Part shown: positions 35,614 through 47,932 of the stretch, piece after piece
Numbering within the stretch: the stretch's first letter is position 1
Layout of the letters: each line of letters begins with the position of its first letter
Source: Eleusine coracana subsp. coracana
Lineage: Eukaryota > Streptophyta > Magnoliopsida > Poales > Poaceae
Direction: 5' to 3'
Assembly (NCBI GenBank): GCA_032690845.1
Contig: CM064422.1
Location: 4,650,001 to 4,714,000 of the forward strand
Length of the DNA stretch: 64,000 nt
Position numbers and translations under genes: made by a program
Notes under the pieces: model-generated
What the model was told of the DNA's origin: nothing
What the model saw: only the letters and a program-made list of their open reading frames with translations
Database searches by the model: none

Positions 35614-38600
35614 TCCATTCGCAGCTGTGGTACCGCTCACCTGCCAGCATCGCCAAGCCCGCTGCCGCCGCCGCCGTCATCGTAGCGGCACTCGCGTCCT
35701 CCTTCCTTGCCCTCCCTCCTCCGCGCGCCGCACCGGTCGCCGCGGGAGCCAGGTCCATCATGTCGAAGGCTAGGGTATACTCCGACGTCAACGTCCTGCG
35801 CCCCAAGGAGTACTGGGACTACGAGGCGCTCACCGTCCAATGGGGGTAAGGCGCAAGTTACGTCGCCCCCTGTCATGTGAACGAGTTTCGTGCTATATAG
35901 CTTCTGTGGTCCGTATGTATCTTATGCGTTGGGATTGGTAGGGTTGTCTATATTGGGTGCTTGGAATTTCAATATATTGTCAAACGGGGAGTTCACCTCG
36001 GCCTCAAAGTTTGGTTGAGCTGGGTTTTTTCTTACTGTTGTTCTATGATAATTTGAAAAGAGGAGCTCAAAGTGACACTGAGTGACGAGGCAGTGTAGTC
36101 TTTATTTCCATCTTTGCAAGATAAAAGAATACCCTATGCCAGAGATACTTCAAATCCTTCTCTATTGAAAACGGACTGATAGTGGGTTTTTTTTATGTGT
36201 ATCAAAACAGTTTATAGTTTATTTACTTTTCTCTAGGTAAAACCAAGTCTTAATGTTTTAAGAAACAGAGTTGAATTTTCATTGAATGCCAATCTTTTTA
36301 GGGATCAGGCTTAAAGGTAGATCAGATTTGTTTGAAAGATGAATTAGTTTCCATTGAATGTAGCAGTGGATCTGTTGATCCTCGGTGATAGGTCATAGAG
36401 CTTAATCATTTTACTCATGGAATGAAGGCTTATATGAATGGTTCTTTGTTTTGTGTGTAACTTATCATATGATTGATCATCTGTGGTATGTAGAATGCCA
36501 AACATGCTAGTTCCAGTATTTTGGAAACCTGGAACTCAATATGCAAGAACTTATGTGGTTCATTTTGCCATCCTTCTAGAAATCATCTAAACACTGGCAT
36601 CAAGTTTCATAGCTGAGGCTTTAGTTGGATGCACTTAATTGTTTGCTGACACCTTATTTGTGGTGTAGTTTTGTGTCTTTGGAATTATTTTAGGCTTTTA
36701 CCCGTAGGCTATTTGTGGGAACCCTTGTCTTTGGGATTTTTTTAATGGGGGGGGGGGGGGGTACTGACGAGAAAGATAATTTAGTTTCTATAATTTTCTT
36801 CTTGATGTTTTGCCTGGATTTTGCACATCTGTGCTGATTTAATTTCTATATTTCAAATCAAATATAAGATTTGTCCTGAAATCCATCCGTTTGGTTGTTG
36901 ATTTCGTTTGTCGATATTTCTTAGAACTTTGTAGTACCTTTGGTATTCCTCTCAAAGTAATGTTTACATCACATTGCATCTTTGATCAGTGAGCAGGATG
37001 ACTATGAAGTAGTCAGGAAAGTTGGAAGAGGTAAATATAGTGAGGTCTTTGAAGGCATCAATGTTAACAATAATGAGAAATGCATCATTAAGATCCTTAA
37101 GCCTGTCAAGAAAAAGAAGGTAATTAGATGGATTGTGTTACTCATAACCTGTTTGCTTGGAAGTTTTTTTTTCTCCAGTGACTCAAAGTTAAAATTTTAA
37201 TACTAGGAGTTTAGTGCCCCTATAATAACATCATTCCATTCCTGCTGTTTATTTAACACAAGTTTCGTATCTGTATGCAGATTAAAAGGGAGATAAAAAT
37301 ACTTCAGAATCTCTGCGGAGGTCCAAATATTATAAAGCTCCTTGATATTGTTAGAGATCAGCACTCAAAGACTCCGAGCTTGATCTTTGAATATGTCAAC
37401 AACACAGATTTCAAAGTTTTGTATCCCACGTTGACAGATTATGACATCCGCTACTACATATATGAGCTACTCAAGGTTTCCACCACTATCCTGATATTGT
37501 GTGTTACAATTGCTTGCTAGTGTACTGTAGTTTGATTATATAGAGTATTATACTAGCAGATTCATTCTTCTTCCTCTACTTGCTTCTCTGAATCTTGGTT
37601 TATGAGTGTTGCACAGTTACATGTTTCTTTTATGCCCCAGAGTTTTTGGGAACACTGGTAGAAGTTATAAAAGTTGCAATGGAATCAGAAACTAAGTTGC
37701 CGGCAAGAATGAAGTCGTGTATAAGAATGTGACTGTTTATTTCGTGTTTGTGAATTTTTTTTCCCTTCTAATAGCTTGGTGTTTTGTTGTTGTTTTGGGA
37801 GCATAAACAATTTATTTCCTTGTTTGTTGATTTTTTCTAAAGGTCAAATGTGTTCGAAATAAGAAACTATAGCACTGATATGCCTCAGTTTCGATGCCTG
37901 TGAATCCTTAATTTCCATTTACTTGCTATTTGTCACTATTATTTATTTTTATTTTTTTTGCATTCTCAGGCTCTTGATTACTGCCATTCTCAAGGCATTA
38001 TGCACCGAGATGTCAAGCCCCATAATGTAATGATAGACCATGAGCTGCGAAAACTTCGCCTGATAGACTGGGGTTTGGCTGAGTTCTACCATCCAGGCAA
38101 GGAGTATAATGTCCGTGTTGCATCAAGGTAGATAACTATATGAGTGAGCGACTTGTTTAGTTTTTTTTTTATGCTAATCTTCTGCTGACTCAAAATCGTT
38201 TGAATTGAGGGACGTAGTTCATTGGAGATCACTTTTTTGTTTTCATAGGGCGGAACAATAAAGTCGATAAACAAACATGTTATTATAGTTACCCTTAACA
38301 ATAAATCCTTCTGCTGACCCTTCAGAAGCATAGATTGCGCAAAAGCTCATTGTAACTACCCCATACACTTTTATACCAGCATGTTATCATTAGCATACTC
38401 CACATTTGTTACATACTAATATATCAATTCACATATTCTAGTTTTCACTTGTATACTGGTTCCTGCTTTCTTTTGAACATCTGACTGGAGCATGTTTCTC
38501 CTTTTTATTCAGGTATTTCAAGGGACCTGAGCTTCTTGTTGATTTACAAGACTATGATTATTCTTTAGACATGTGGAGTCTTGGTTGCATGTTTGCTGGA

Positions 38601-40124
38601 ATGGTATGTATGACTGTAAAAATGCTGTTCCTAGGTTGATATTTTATCTTTACCACAATGGAGTATATTATTGTTGATTTTGGATAACTCATCTGCTGCA
38701 TTCATCTGATGGCTGCAGATATTTCGCAAGGAACCATTCTTCTATGGCCATGACAATCATGACCAGCTTGTGAAGATTGCAAAAGTAAGCCTATAGTTGA
38801 TTATTCATCATACATGTTTGTGGAATGAATTATATGAGCCTTTCAGTTTGATACACTTAGTTTAAAAACTCGTGGTTGATTCTTGATTTGTTGGTAAGAA
38901 ATAATAACTGTTCTATTATACTGTCTTCTTACCTTGAAAGTGATGCTACATCCTTTTTAATTGTACCGGTAGTTGTTGAGCTTTATGCTTTCCACTCAGT
39001 TTGTTTGATCCTTAAGAAGGCCTTTAGGAAGTTTTAAATACATATGCTGTGTTTATTATCTAATACTGAAGCATGACACTATGCACAATATACTATCTTA
39101 TTCTGCCACCTTCCAATTATACTCAGGTGCTTGGAACAGATGCACTGAATGCTTATCTGAACAAGTATCACATTGAGCTTGACCCCCAGCTTGAAGCTCT
39201 TGTTGGAAGGTAATTTACCATGCTTTGAAATGCCGGTTCTTATAAAAACTGAATCCTAACCCTTCCATGCATGTCATATGCAGGCATAGTAGAAAACCTT
39301 GGTCAAAGTTCATTAATGCTGATAACCAACATCTAGTATCACCTGAGGTTTGTTAACAGTACTCAGTATTGTCAATGCTTGTAGTTCTAATGTTTTTTGC
39401 TGTTGTGACTTGTCAATAGTTTCTCAGCATGATTTCATTTGTATTTGTAGGCCATAGATTTTCTGGATAAGCTTCTACGCTACGATCACCAAGACAGGCT
39501 TACTGCACGTGAGGCTATGGTAAGCAAGACAGAAAACTATTGCAGATTATAATTTTGCTTGTTTATATGTCATTGTGCTCTTCTAGCAATTGCTACGGGG
39601 ACCTATTTAGAGACTCCATGAGTCCATGTGGAACTTTCAGTAATTTATCTTGGCATCGCATCTTTGTTTAATAAAGGGATAGTTTCCTTGTATCTGACTG
39701 GGTAAAACTAAACCACCTGATAAGCCGCTGTTAGTGATTTTGTAGGTCCCATGTGTCAAGGCACGATGGCATAGCTAAATTAGAAACTTAAAAATAGTAA
39801 TAGAGTTTTTGACAAGATAAAGTTTCTCTGTGAAAGCATTTTTCGTCAAACCTTTTTTTTTAAAAAAGAACTTTTTTCTTCAAACCTAAAGCCATACATA
39901 GTATGTAAAAAAATAGTACATTGTTAGCATGGACGACAAAGATGCTCTTTGCTTGCATTTCTTCCAGATTTCTAGGAATAATGCTCAAATCTCAAATTTA
40001 AATTGGTTAAACTTTCACGTGCTCAGACTTGTTGCATTAATGCTGTATACATGGATTTTTGTAGGCACATCCCTACTTCCTTCAAGTGAGAGCTGCGGAG
40101 AACAGCAGGCCTCGAGCACAATAG
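35610..40124 (+). CDS. CKA: Casein kinase 2 catalytic subunit alpha, 383 aa (333 aa from internal Met51)
   Basis: Ser/Thr kinase of the CK2 holoenzyme (acidic substrate sites), usually nuclear and cytosolic. Ten exons: 35610-35845, 36990-37119, 37281-37475, 37970-38127, 38513-38603, 38719-38784, 39127-39209, 39284-39347, 39451-39519, 40065-40124. Every junction keeps frame. Hallmarks are RPKEYWDYE, the P-loop GRGKYSEVFEG, IIKILKPVKKKKIKRE (catalytic Lys and the basic cluster typical of CK2), catalytic loop HRDVKPHN, DWG in place of DFG, and GPELLVDLQDYDYSLDMWSLG. It ends FLQVRAAENSRPRAQ. From Met51 (35760, MSKARVYSD) the protein has the standard 333-residue length. Residues 1-50 form an Ala-rich hydrophobic extension (AAAAAVIVAALASSFLAL) that could be a plastid transit or anchor sequence, as known for one Arabidopsis CK2 alpha. 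Intron 1 contains a G run (about 36748-36760). Confidence 0.95.
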
Positions 40125-41436
40125 TGTATGCCCTCAAAGTGGAGCTGTTGCCAATTCTTACTGAACATTGTATGCTAAAATTTATATTCAGCAGGCAACT
40201 TGCTCCAGCTATCTGTGTGTCATGGCATCGAGTCAAATACTAAGTCATCGTGTTGGTATTCCTGGCAAAGCGCGTATCCCTAAAGTTGGATGTACTTGAA
40301 TTTTAGTAAGGTTGTTGTGCGTATTGAATGCAATGATATGCACATACAGGGGCACCCGATTGTCAAGTGATCTTTAGTAGCTGTAGAACAGGATGCAGAC
40401 TAAGATGGAACCTACTTTTATTATAGTGTGGTATTTTGTATGCAATTTTCATTGTGGAACTTGTGTGGTAACAGTAAAATGGAAGTATATTGCCCTCCTA
40501 CTATGGGATATTCAGTTTACTTGTCACTGGTAATTGGTGCCTGATGTTTATAAATTATTTTTATTTTTCTGTTCAGTGTGTCGCTTGTCGCTACTGGTTA
40601 CCTATATTTACCGAGTATCTATATTAGTAAGTAGATAGCAGAAGGAATTGCGACGCTGTGGTTAATTTGACCGACGTGGATGCCTTTCTGTGCAGCCACG
40701 TAGATTTACCACTATGCTAGGCGCTGTTGTTTTGCGGTTGTTTGGACGCTGCGGTTTTACGGTGGCTTGGGCTGCCTCTGATCAGACAGCTCGTGTGTGG
40801 GCCTGCTTTTGCGATTCCTAGATCGTTTTGCCTCTCGTCGTTTTGGCCCATCGCTAGGCAGCCGTCCCTTGGATTCTAGCCCGGTGTAAGACACATGCCG
40901 TGGTCGCCTCGTCCCGTGGTTGTTGATGGCTGATTCGTCTTTTACGGTGTCTGGCGGTTCTCAGTTTCTTTCTCTCGATCTTTTCGCCGCCTCTCTCCTC
41001 GCTGACGCTGCTGCTCCTCCATCTTGATATGGAAATTCTACGGGACACAACACATCGAGCCGCCATGGGCGGTCAGGCTAGACGGACATGAGACATCGAC
41101 CGGTGATTGGGCCTCTTTTTGCTTCTTCTTCCTTCGCGCCATGGAAGTAACAAGCGGCAGCTCGACGAAGAGCCACGGCGCGTGAGGAAGCAGCCACTGT
41201 GATGCCGCTGCAGTATGATGGCTCGCGGCGCGGAGGGAAGGCCGATGAGGCGTAGATGGGGGTGAGGACAGATGCGTGACGTGCTGACCGAGCACCACGC
41301 CTGCTATATCATAGCACTAGCAGCGCTGTCTCCGCTTGCGTAAGAGCCATACTGCAGTGCAGCCTATTAGGAGAACCTGGATTGAGCATCCAATCAGATT
41401 GTTTGTGAGGCAAAGGAAGGAGAGGCAAGACAGAGA
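40125..41436. other. CK2 alpha 3' region and intergenic sequence
   Basis: The 3' untranslated region should cover the first few hundred bases. From about 40640 the sequence is GC-richer with short frames on both strands. I checked it for the missing ARPC4 exons and saw none. Confidence 0.4.
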
Positions 41437-41781
41437 GGGTGTGTTCATTTTCACCCCTCTGATTTTTAGACCTGTTATATTAAATATTGTGATACTAATT
41501 AGGAGTATTAAATATAGATTACTAATAAAACCCAGTCCATAACCCTTTCTCTGAATGACGAGACAAATCTATTAAAACTAATTAGGCCATAATTAGATAA
41601 TGTGATGCTATAATAAACATCTCTTAATAATGACTTAATTAAGCTTAATAAATTTATCACGCTGATGCGTATTTAACTCTATAATTAGTTTTATATTTAA
41701 TATATATTTAATAATTATATATAACATTTTAATAATTGATATAATCTCACTAAAATTTAGATCCAAAGAAACGAACACACC
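41437..41781. mobile_element. MITE with gggtgtgttc ends, copy 1
   Basis: A 345-bp AT-rich element. The left end is gggtgtgttcattttcac and the right end ...agaaacgaacacacc is its imperfect inverse. A near-identical copy in inverted orientation lies at 47589-47932. The end sequence is like hAT-group MITEs, but I could not define a clean 8-bp target duplication. Confidence 0.7.
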
Positions 41782-44044
41782 TGAGACAAAGAGACAAAGA
41801 GGGGCAGTTCTGGGAAACACCAGTAAGAACGAGTGCCTTTTTTAAAGGCATGATCATGGTGGGTCCACCTGTGTTGCCTACAGCGATAAACGTAGGTGTG
41901 TGAAATATCGAGACTACTTTTAACTGTTTTACAATTGCTTAACAATTTTTCTTCCTGGCGCAGCGTAGCACGCCTATTTTCGCTAGTTTATTAAAACACT
42001 AATAATGTCTGAGGTTAAAGAACGATGCAGCAACTAGCCGGATTTAAGATGTGCATGTTGAAGCACTAATCTATAAACCTTTGTGATAGTTTAGTTTTAT
42101 TTAGGAATAATTTTATAGCTCTCTATTAGAGATGTTCTAACATCGCAAGGTCAAGATAATTTATGATGTGCATATTAGAGCATAATCTCAAAAAATATTT
42201 TTTGACTATATTGTATCTCACACATTATTAACTTTGAGTTCACGTCAACTTAACCAAGTTCTCTTACATAGACAATATTCCAACACAATATTTTTAATAA
42301 AAAACATTATCATTGATCGACTATTGGAATCTTATGATAAATTTAGCAATTTGAAGAATAGTTACAATTGATTGTACTAATGTAAAAACCTTCTACGAAT
42401 AGAATGCACTCCAACAATCATTCTCGCATCATTTTCATATAGGCCTTTCTTCATGATGATAACATGCATCTTAGTGCTCATAGTTACTCTCACCATCTAA
42501 GATAGTGATCTTATTTTTTTTGGCATGTTTGTGCATTGTTTAGATCTAGAGAGGGGGCGTGTGTCCCTTACAACCTTTTAGAGCATTTCCAACAAGTTTT
42601 TAAAAGTATTTATAAATTATTATTTTGAGTGTTATTAGAAAAAAAATATCCTCCAACAGGTTTGTAGACGCATATTCTAAATTTAGACACTTTCTAGTAT
42701 ACTAATGCGGCCTGGACTTGACAGTCCTATGATGCTCCGATGGCTCATCAGCCAATCACAAAGCTTTTTGATTTCGTACAACATTGCCTTTTCTGCCATG
42801 TAGGTAGGCTTGTTGTGGGTCTTTTTTACTTCTTGGGCTGTTTGATCGCTGATCCTCTTTTTTGTGTGTTGTGGTTCGTCGATCGCTCACCAGGCAGCCT
42901 GTCTGTTGATTCCTTGCTAGGCTGTTAATGAGTTGTTTCTTATCTGATCGCCTCAGATCATGCTGCGTGTATTCATGTTCGCTATTTGAGGTAGACCAGG
43001 TTGCGCTTAGGCCAGTTTCAATGATTCTTTCATTTATATTTAATTAGATGACATATAAGTAAAAATAATAACATAGCAAGAAATTTATTATAAAAGAGAG
43101 TAAAATATGGACATCCTTTTTAATAAAGTGAAAGCTAAATGAAAGTGGATTGAAAGTATTTTCTATCATCTCAACTAAATCCAACCAAACACTAATAGCC
43201 ACCTAGCAACTATTTAATATTTTGATAAACCTATAAAACCGTGATACAAAACTAGAAATTGGGAGATGCAATTTATTTTATAGAATAAGAGATAAAACTA
43301 ATCTGACACTCTTCAAAAGAATATGATAAAAGAATCCATTGAGATCCACTTTAGTATATAGACTTTATTGAGCACCATATTGCCCAAACCTCAAATAACG
43401 TGCTACCACAACATATGATAAAATCAATATATTTCATACCCACATACGGCTCTCCCAAACCAAAAAAAATGTACATGGGCCCAGCGTCAGCGCGCAGCCC
43501 TACCAAGTGAAGATTAAGCGGGGTGCGCGCGCGGGCTTCATCGGCCTGTAGCGGAAACAGAGGCGGAAAGGAAGCGACGGGGCAGCCGGGCAGCAGTGCG
43601 GCAGTGCCATTGCTCTCTTGCCGGTGGCTTGCAAACGTAGGTTGGCGTTGGCCTCACCTCAGGTTGTATGTGATATGTTATTAGTCTTCCGTAAACCAGT
43701 TGGACAAGTTAAATCCATATATTTGATTAGAGAAAAATTAAGAAGGAATAAAGGAGTTTACAAATACAAATAACTCGCATCCCCCACGGTCCAAACTCTT
43801 ATCTTTAGGATTAAAGATTAACCACCATAGGATGCTCCATAAAATTTGGTCATAAAACCGTTGTCTACACTCAAAATGAAATCATTACTACTGGTTCGAT
43901 ACACCACTCCATGCATGCAAAACCGTGGCAGTCATTTCGACCTCGCATCCGGGAGCCGGAGCTCTCTAGTTCAGCAGTTCTTCACCAGGCCAGCGTGGTT
44001 TAGAGTCAGCGTATTATAGACAACTAAAAACTGGTTACTGTTTT
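41782..44044. other. AT-rich intergenic sequence, no gene seen
   Basis: Possible MITE scraps (gagcatttccaaca near 42580; agagatgttctaac near 42127) without matching partners. Positions 43480-43660 are GC-richer but contain no recognisable exon. ARPC4 N-terminal exons were looked for and not found. Confidence 0.4.
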
Positions 44045-46140
44045 TGTTAGGAGAGTAATTAGGAGATAATAGATTGATTGTATTCCATTATCGAAAGGGT
44101 ACAATATATAGCACAGGCAGGGGGCGCCGCCAGCCCTAATGCCGTGCATGCCTATAACCCTAAAAGCCTTGTAGGCCCGTGACAGAGTACATAACAAATA
44201 TTTCTAACACCCTCCATAGTCGCAACGTCGCTTAGCCACAAGAAAGGACGTTGAGACTGGATCTAAAGTCATGAAATACTGAATATGGAAGCCCTTTCGT
44301 GAAAATGTGGGTAAATTGCAAAGTGGTGGGGACATATAGCACTTGAGTGTCTCCAATGGCAACTTTTTCACGAACGAAGTGGAGATCAATCTCGACATAC
44401 TTCATACATTGATGTTGTACTGGATTGGATGACAAGTACATCGCACTCACATTGTCACAGTAGACGAGTGTGGTCTTGCGCAAGGGACAGTGGAGTTTTT
44501 GAAGAAGTTGGCGCAGCCAGGTAACCTCAGCGACGGCATTGGCAACAGCCCGATATTCAGCTTCTGCACTGGAGCGGGAGACCGTGTTTTGACGTTTAGA
44601 CAACCAAGAGACCAGATTACCACCGAGGAACACAGCATAGCCAGAGGTGGAGCGGCGTGTGTCAGGGCAGCCGACCCAATCAGCATCAGAGTAAACCACT
44701 AGGTCTGAAGATGATGAATGATTGAGAAAGAGGCCGAGGTCGGCAGTACCATGCACATAGCAAAAAATGCGCTTTATGGTAGTAAGATGATCCTCACGTG
44801 GAGCATCCATATGGAGGCAGACTTGCTGAACGGACCAGAACCTGGAAGTCTCTATGAAGGTGACAGCTGGATCACTGTAAGGTACGGTGACCTAGAGAGG
44901 AGAATGGAACAATGCAATGTCAGATCAAGTAAATGTGAGATATTGTAGTGTTCCAGCCAGGCTTCGAAACTCTGTAGCGTTTGCCACCAGAGGACCATCA
45001 TCAGCAGCTAGTTTTGGATTGGTGTCAACATGCGTTGTGCAGGGTTTGCAATCCACCATGCCCGCACGATCCAGGATATCCAAGGTATACTGCTGCTAGG
45101 AGAGAAATAGGCCGCCAGATGTGCGCTGAGCACTTACCCCAAGGAACTGATGAAGTTCCCCAAGATCGTTCATTGCAAACTCAGTCTGGAGAGAACTGAT
45201 GATGTGCCGTAGGAGATCGGTAGAGGAGGTTGTGAGTACAATGTCATCCACATACAAGAGCAAGTATGCAGTCTCCATGTCACGTGTGAACACAAACAGT
45301 GAGGTGTCAGACCAGGCCTTAACGAAACCAATGGTGAGCAGGAAGGAGGCAAAGTGATTGTACCACACGCGAGGGGCTTGCTTCAGACCATACAAAGACT
45401 TGTTCAAGCGGTAGACGTGATCAGGTCGAGTGGAGCTGATGAAACCGACAGGCTGACTGCAATAGACCATCTCGGAGAGAATGCCATGAAGAAAGGTATT
45501 TTTGATGTCCAATTGATGAACTGGCCATTGTCGAGATAGAGCAATAGAGAGAACTGTGCGGACGGTGACTGGCTTAACAACTGGACTGAAAGTTTCATCA
45601 TAATCAACACCAGGACACTGAGTAAATCAGCGAAGAACTCAACGAGCTTTGTATCGATCAAGACGGCCAGTAGCATCAAACTTGTGACGGAAAATCCATT
45701 TCACTATGACCACATTAGCACCGGCTGGGCGAGGGACAAGATCCCAAGTATTATTTGCCTGGAGAGCAGCAAACTCTTCTTCCTTGGCGGTGAATTCTTG
45801 GGCTGCCTTGGCGGCGGCTTCATCGGCTTCCTTGGCGATGCTCTCAGCGAGGAGCTGGGCGTCAGCGGTAGGGTTGGTGACGAGGTCCGGAGGGCCAACC
45901 ATGGAGATCGACGGCAGGGAGACGGGAATTAACGAAAGCAAATGGCAAGAGGACCGTAATAGTCTTGTGATACCATGTTAGGAGAGTAATTGGGAGATAA
46001 TAGATTGATTGTATTCCACCATCGAAAGGGTACAATATATAGCACAGGCATGGGGTGCCGCCAGCCCTAATGCCGTACATGCCTATAACCCTAAAAACCT
46101 TGTAGGCCCATGACAGAGTACATGACAAATATTTCTAACA
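44045..46140 (-). mobile_element. Short internally deleted copia retrotransposon, complete with both LTRs
   Basis: Identical-length 165-bp LTRs at 44045-44209 and 45976-46140 (tgttaggaga ... atttctaaca) are flanked by the perfect 5-bp duplication gtttt (44040-44044, 46141-46145). The element runs on the minus strand. Next to the 45976 LTR is TGGTATCA, the primer site for initiator Met-tRNA. A purine-rich GGAGGG precedes the other LTR. I count nine differences between the LTRs over 165 bp, eight of them transitions, so the insertion is not new. Gag, protease and integrase are missing. Confidence 0.92.
44229..45902 (-). pseudogene. Copia polyprotein remnant: short leader fused to reverse transcriptase and RNase H
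   Basis: The frame starts at 45902 (MVGPPDLVTNPTADAQL), runs through an Ala/Glu-rich stretch, and enters copia reverse transcriptase at ANNTWDLVPRP and VKWIFRHKFD. A Trp codon after RYKAR is TGA (about 45640). The frame resumes with VHQLDIKNTFLHG, SLYGLKQAPRVWY and the catalytic YVDDIVL, and breaks again near 45100. RNase H follows at 44232-44810 (VYSDADWVGCPDTRRSTSGY, SRSSAEAEYRAVA). Canonical copia order is gag-protease-integrase-RT-RNase H, so about 2.5-3 kb has been lost between the leader and RT. Confidence 0.88.
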
Positions 46141-46236
46141 GTTTTTGCTGCTGCTTTTGGTAGTTCTTTTCTACTTGGTAGATTATTTTAGTACCAATCG
46201 TTTATGTCTGACTAGATATGCTTTGTCATATTTCAG

Positions 46237-46530
46237 GGTTATGATATTAGTTTCCTGATAACAAACTACCACTGTGAGGACATGCACAAGCAGAAGCTCA
46301 TAGATATCATTGTGCAGTTTATGGAGGTAAGATGATTAAAAGAAAATGCTCCTAAAATTGTATACGTTTTGCCAACACTTGTCACTTCCACATTTTCATG
46401 CTACTGGATGGGGCATACGCTTACATAATATCTGCTTCAGGACATTGATAAGGAGATCAGCGAGTTGAAGCTGTCCGTTAACAGACGAGGCTGGCTTGTG
46501 GCAACTGAATTCTTGAAGCAGTTCATATGA
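46237..46530 (+). pseudogene. ARPC4: 3' exons of ARPC4 (Arp2/3 complex subunit 4), 5' part absent
   Basis: Two exons, 46237-46326 and 46441-46530, have a GTAAGA donor and CTTCAG acceptor. They encode GYDISFLITNYHCEDMHKQK, then the region LIDIIVQFMED-IDKEISELKLSV and the end VATEFLKQFI before TGA: 59 residues, about the last third of the 168-residue subunit. ARPC4 holds the Arp2/3 actin-nucleating complex together. A clean acceptor precedes the first exon, but no upstream exon is found back to the CK2 gene 6 kb away; the copia element lies 96 bp upstream. A Trp stands in the RRGW segment where family members usually carry Arg or another non-aromatic residue. The likeliest reading is a truncated copy. 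A real gene with very distant exons is less likely, because the CK2 gene lies in between. Confidence 0.75.
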
Positions 46531-47588
46531 CTCGATGACAGTTGTCCAGTTTTGTTGCTCCATGTTATCGTGTACTCGTATATGGGCATTTCCAGTGTCA
46601 ATAATTAGGCTGCCATTAATATCAAGCAGTATTTCTCTATAATTTCCGCTGATTATTTGTTGAGCTCCAGTTTCTTAAATGTCTTGCATGTTGCAAAGGA
46701 CAGATTGGCAGCTAATATATTTCTTTAGCTTTACGTATGAAACGAAAACTATTTGTGATGCCAAATCATGTGAAGTGATGTGTTCGTATAAGGGACAGAT
46801 CGATACTTTTGCTCAAATTGCATTTGTTAGAAAATGCTGGTTCAAGCCGGCAATCTCCGGCTGCCAATAATCCAGATGAAGATCTTGTGTCAGGCCATAA
46901 AGTTCATTTGTGCCAAGCAAAAAAGGTGTGGTGAGCTGGAAAATATTGATGGAATCGGTTCCCAGACAAGATGAACTCTTCATTTTTGAAATGAGCATGC
47001 CATTGAGCATGTGAGGAGTTAGCTTTTCCTTCCCATCTAATCAAACATCAATCGCCAAATCAGTTGCAGCTGGAGGACTCAACATGTGCCTGGGAAAAAT
47101 ATGGCTTTGGCTCCGTAATTCCGAATGTTATCAACTCCTGCAAACACACAAGGTGCATGGTTATGTACTAAACTGCACTGGTAACAGATGCCAATTCCTG
47201 GGCTTGAATGTCGATTCAACTCACTACGGTGTCAACAGATCAAGATAAATTATGACAAATAAACATCCAACCAAGATTACTATGCTACCTTCATGCTTAT
47301 ACGTATGGAATTAATTGAAGTCTCTATTAGACATTTTTTCTGCTTCATTGCGGCATATTAGTACCTCCATACAGGAAAAAAATCAATAAATCGTATTTTC
47401 TGGAATGCTGACAAATAAACCTTTAAAATGTCTTTTCAAATAACTATAGTAATAAGATAAGGATACATGCAAGTAAACAGACCATTAATTTGGCTTGGCA
47501 ACTGTAGTATTAGCTCTTGGAAATATGAGGCCTACTAAAAGACAAGGAACATGAAACATGGCTCTAGCATATCAAAACCATATTATAT
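46531..47588. other. Flank of the ARPC4 fragment, no gene seen
   Basis: The sequence just after 46530 reads like a former ARPC4 3' untranslated region (AT-rich). No further coding signal. Confidence 0.4.
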
Positions 47589-47932
47589 GGGTGTGTTCGT
47601 TTCTTGGGGTCTAAATTTTAGTGGAGTCACATCAATCATTAAAATGTTACGTATAATTATTAAATATATATTAAATATAAAACTAATTACAGAGTTGAAC
47701 ATGCATCAGCGTGATAAATTTATTAAGCTTAATTAAGTCATTATTAAGAGATATTTACTGTAGCATCACATTATCTAATCATAACCTAATTAGTCTTAAT
47801 AGATTTGTCTCGTCATTTAGAGGGAGGGTTATAGACTGGGTTTTATCAGTAATCTATATTTAATACTTCTAATTAATATCACAATATTCGATGGAACATG
47901 TCTAAAAATTAGAGGGGTGAAAACGAACACAC
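47589..47932. mobile_element. MITE with gggtgtgttc ends, copy 2 (inverted)
   Basis: Starts gggtgtgttcgtttcttggg and ends aaaacgaacacac. The reverse complement aligns with 41437-41781 over the full length with scattered substitutions. Both copies contain the shared blocks cttaattaagc and tgacgagacaaatct in mirrored order. Confidence 0.7.
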
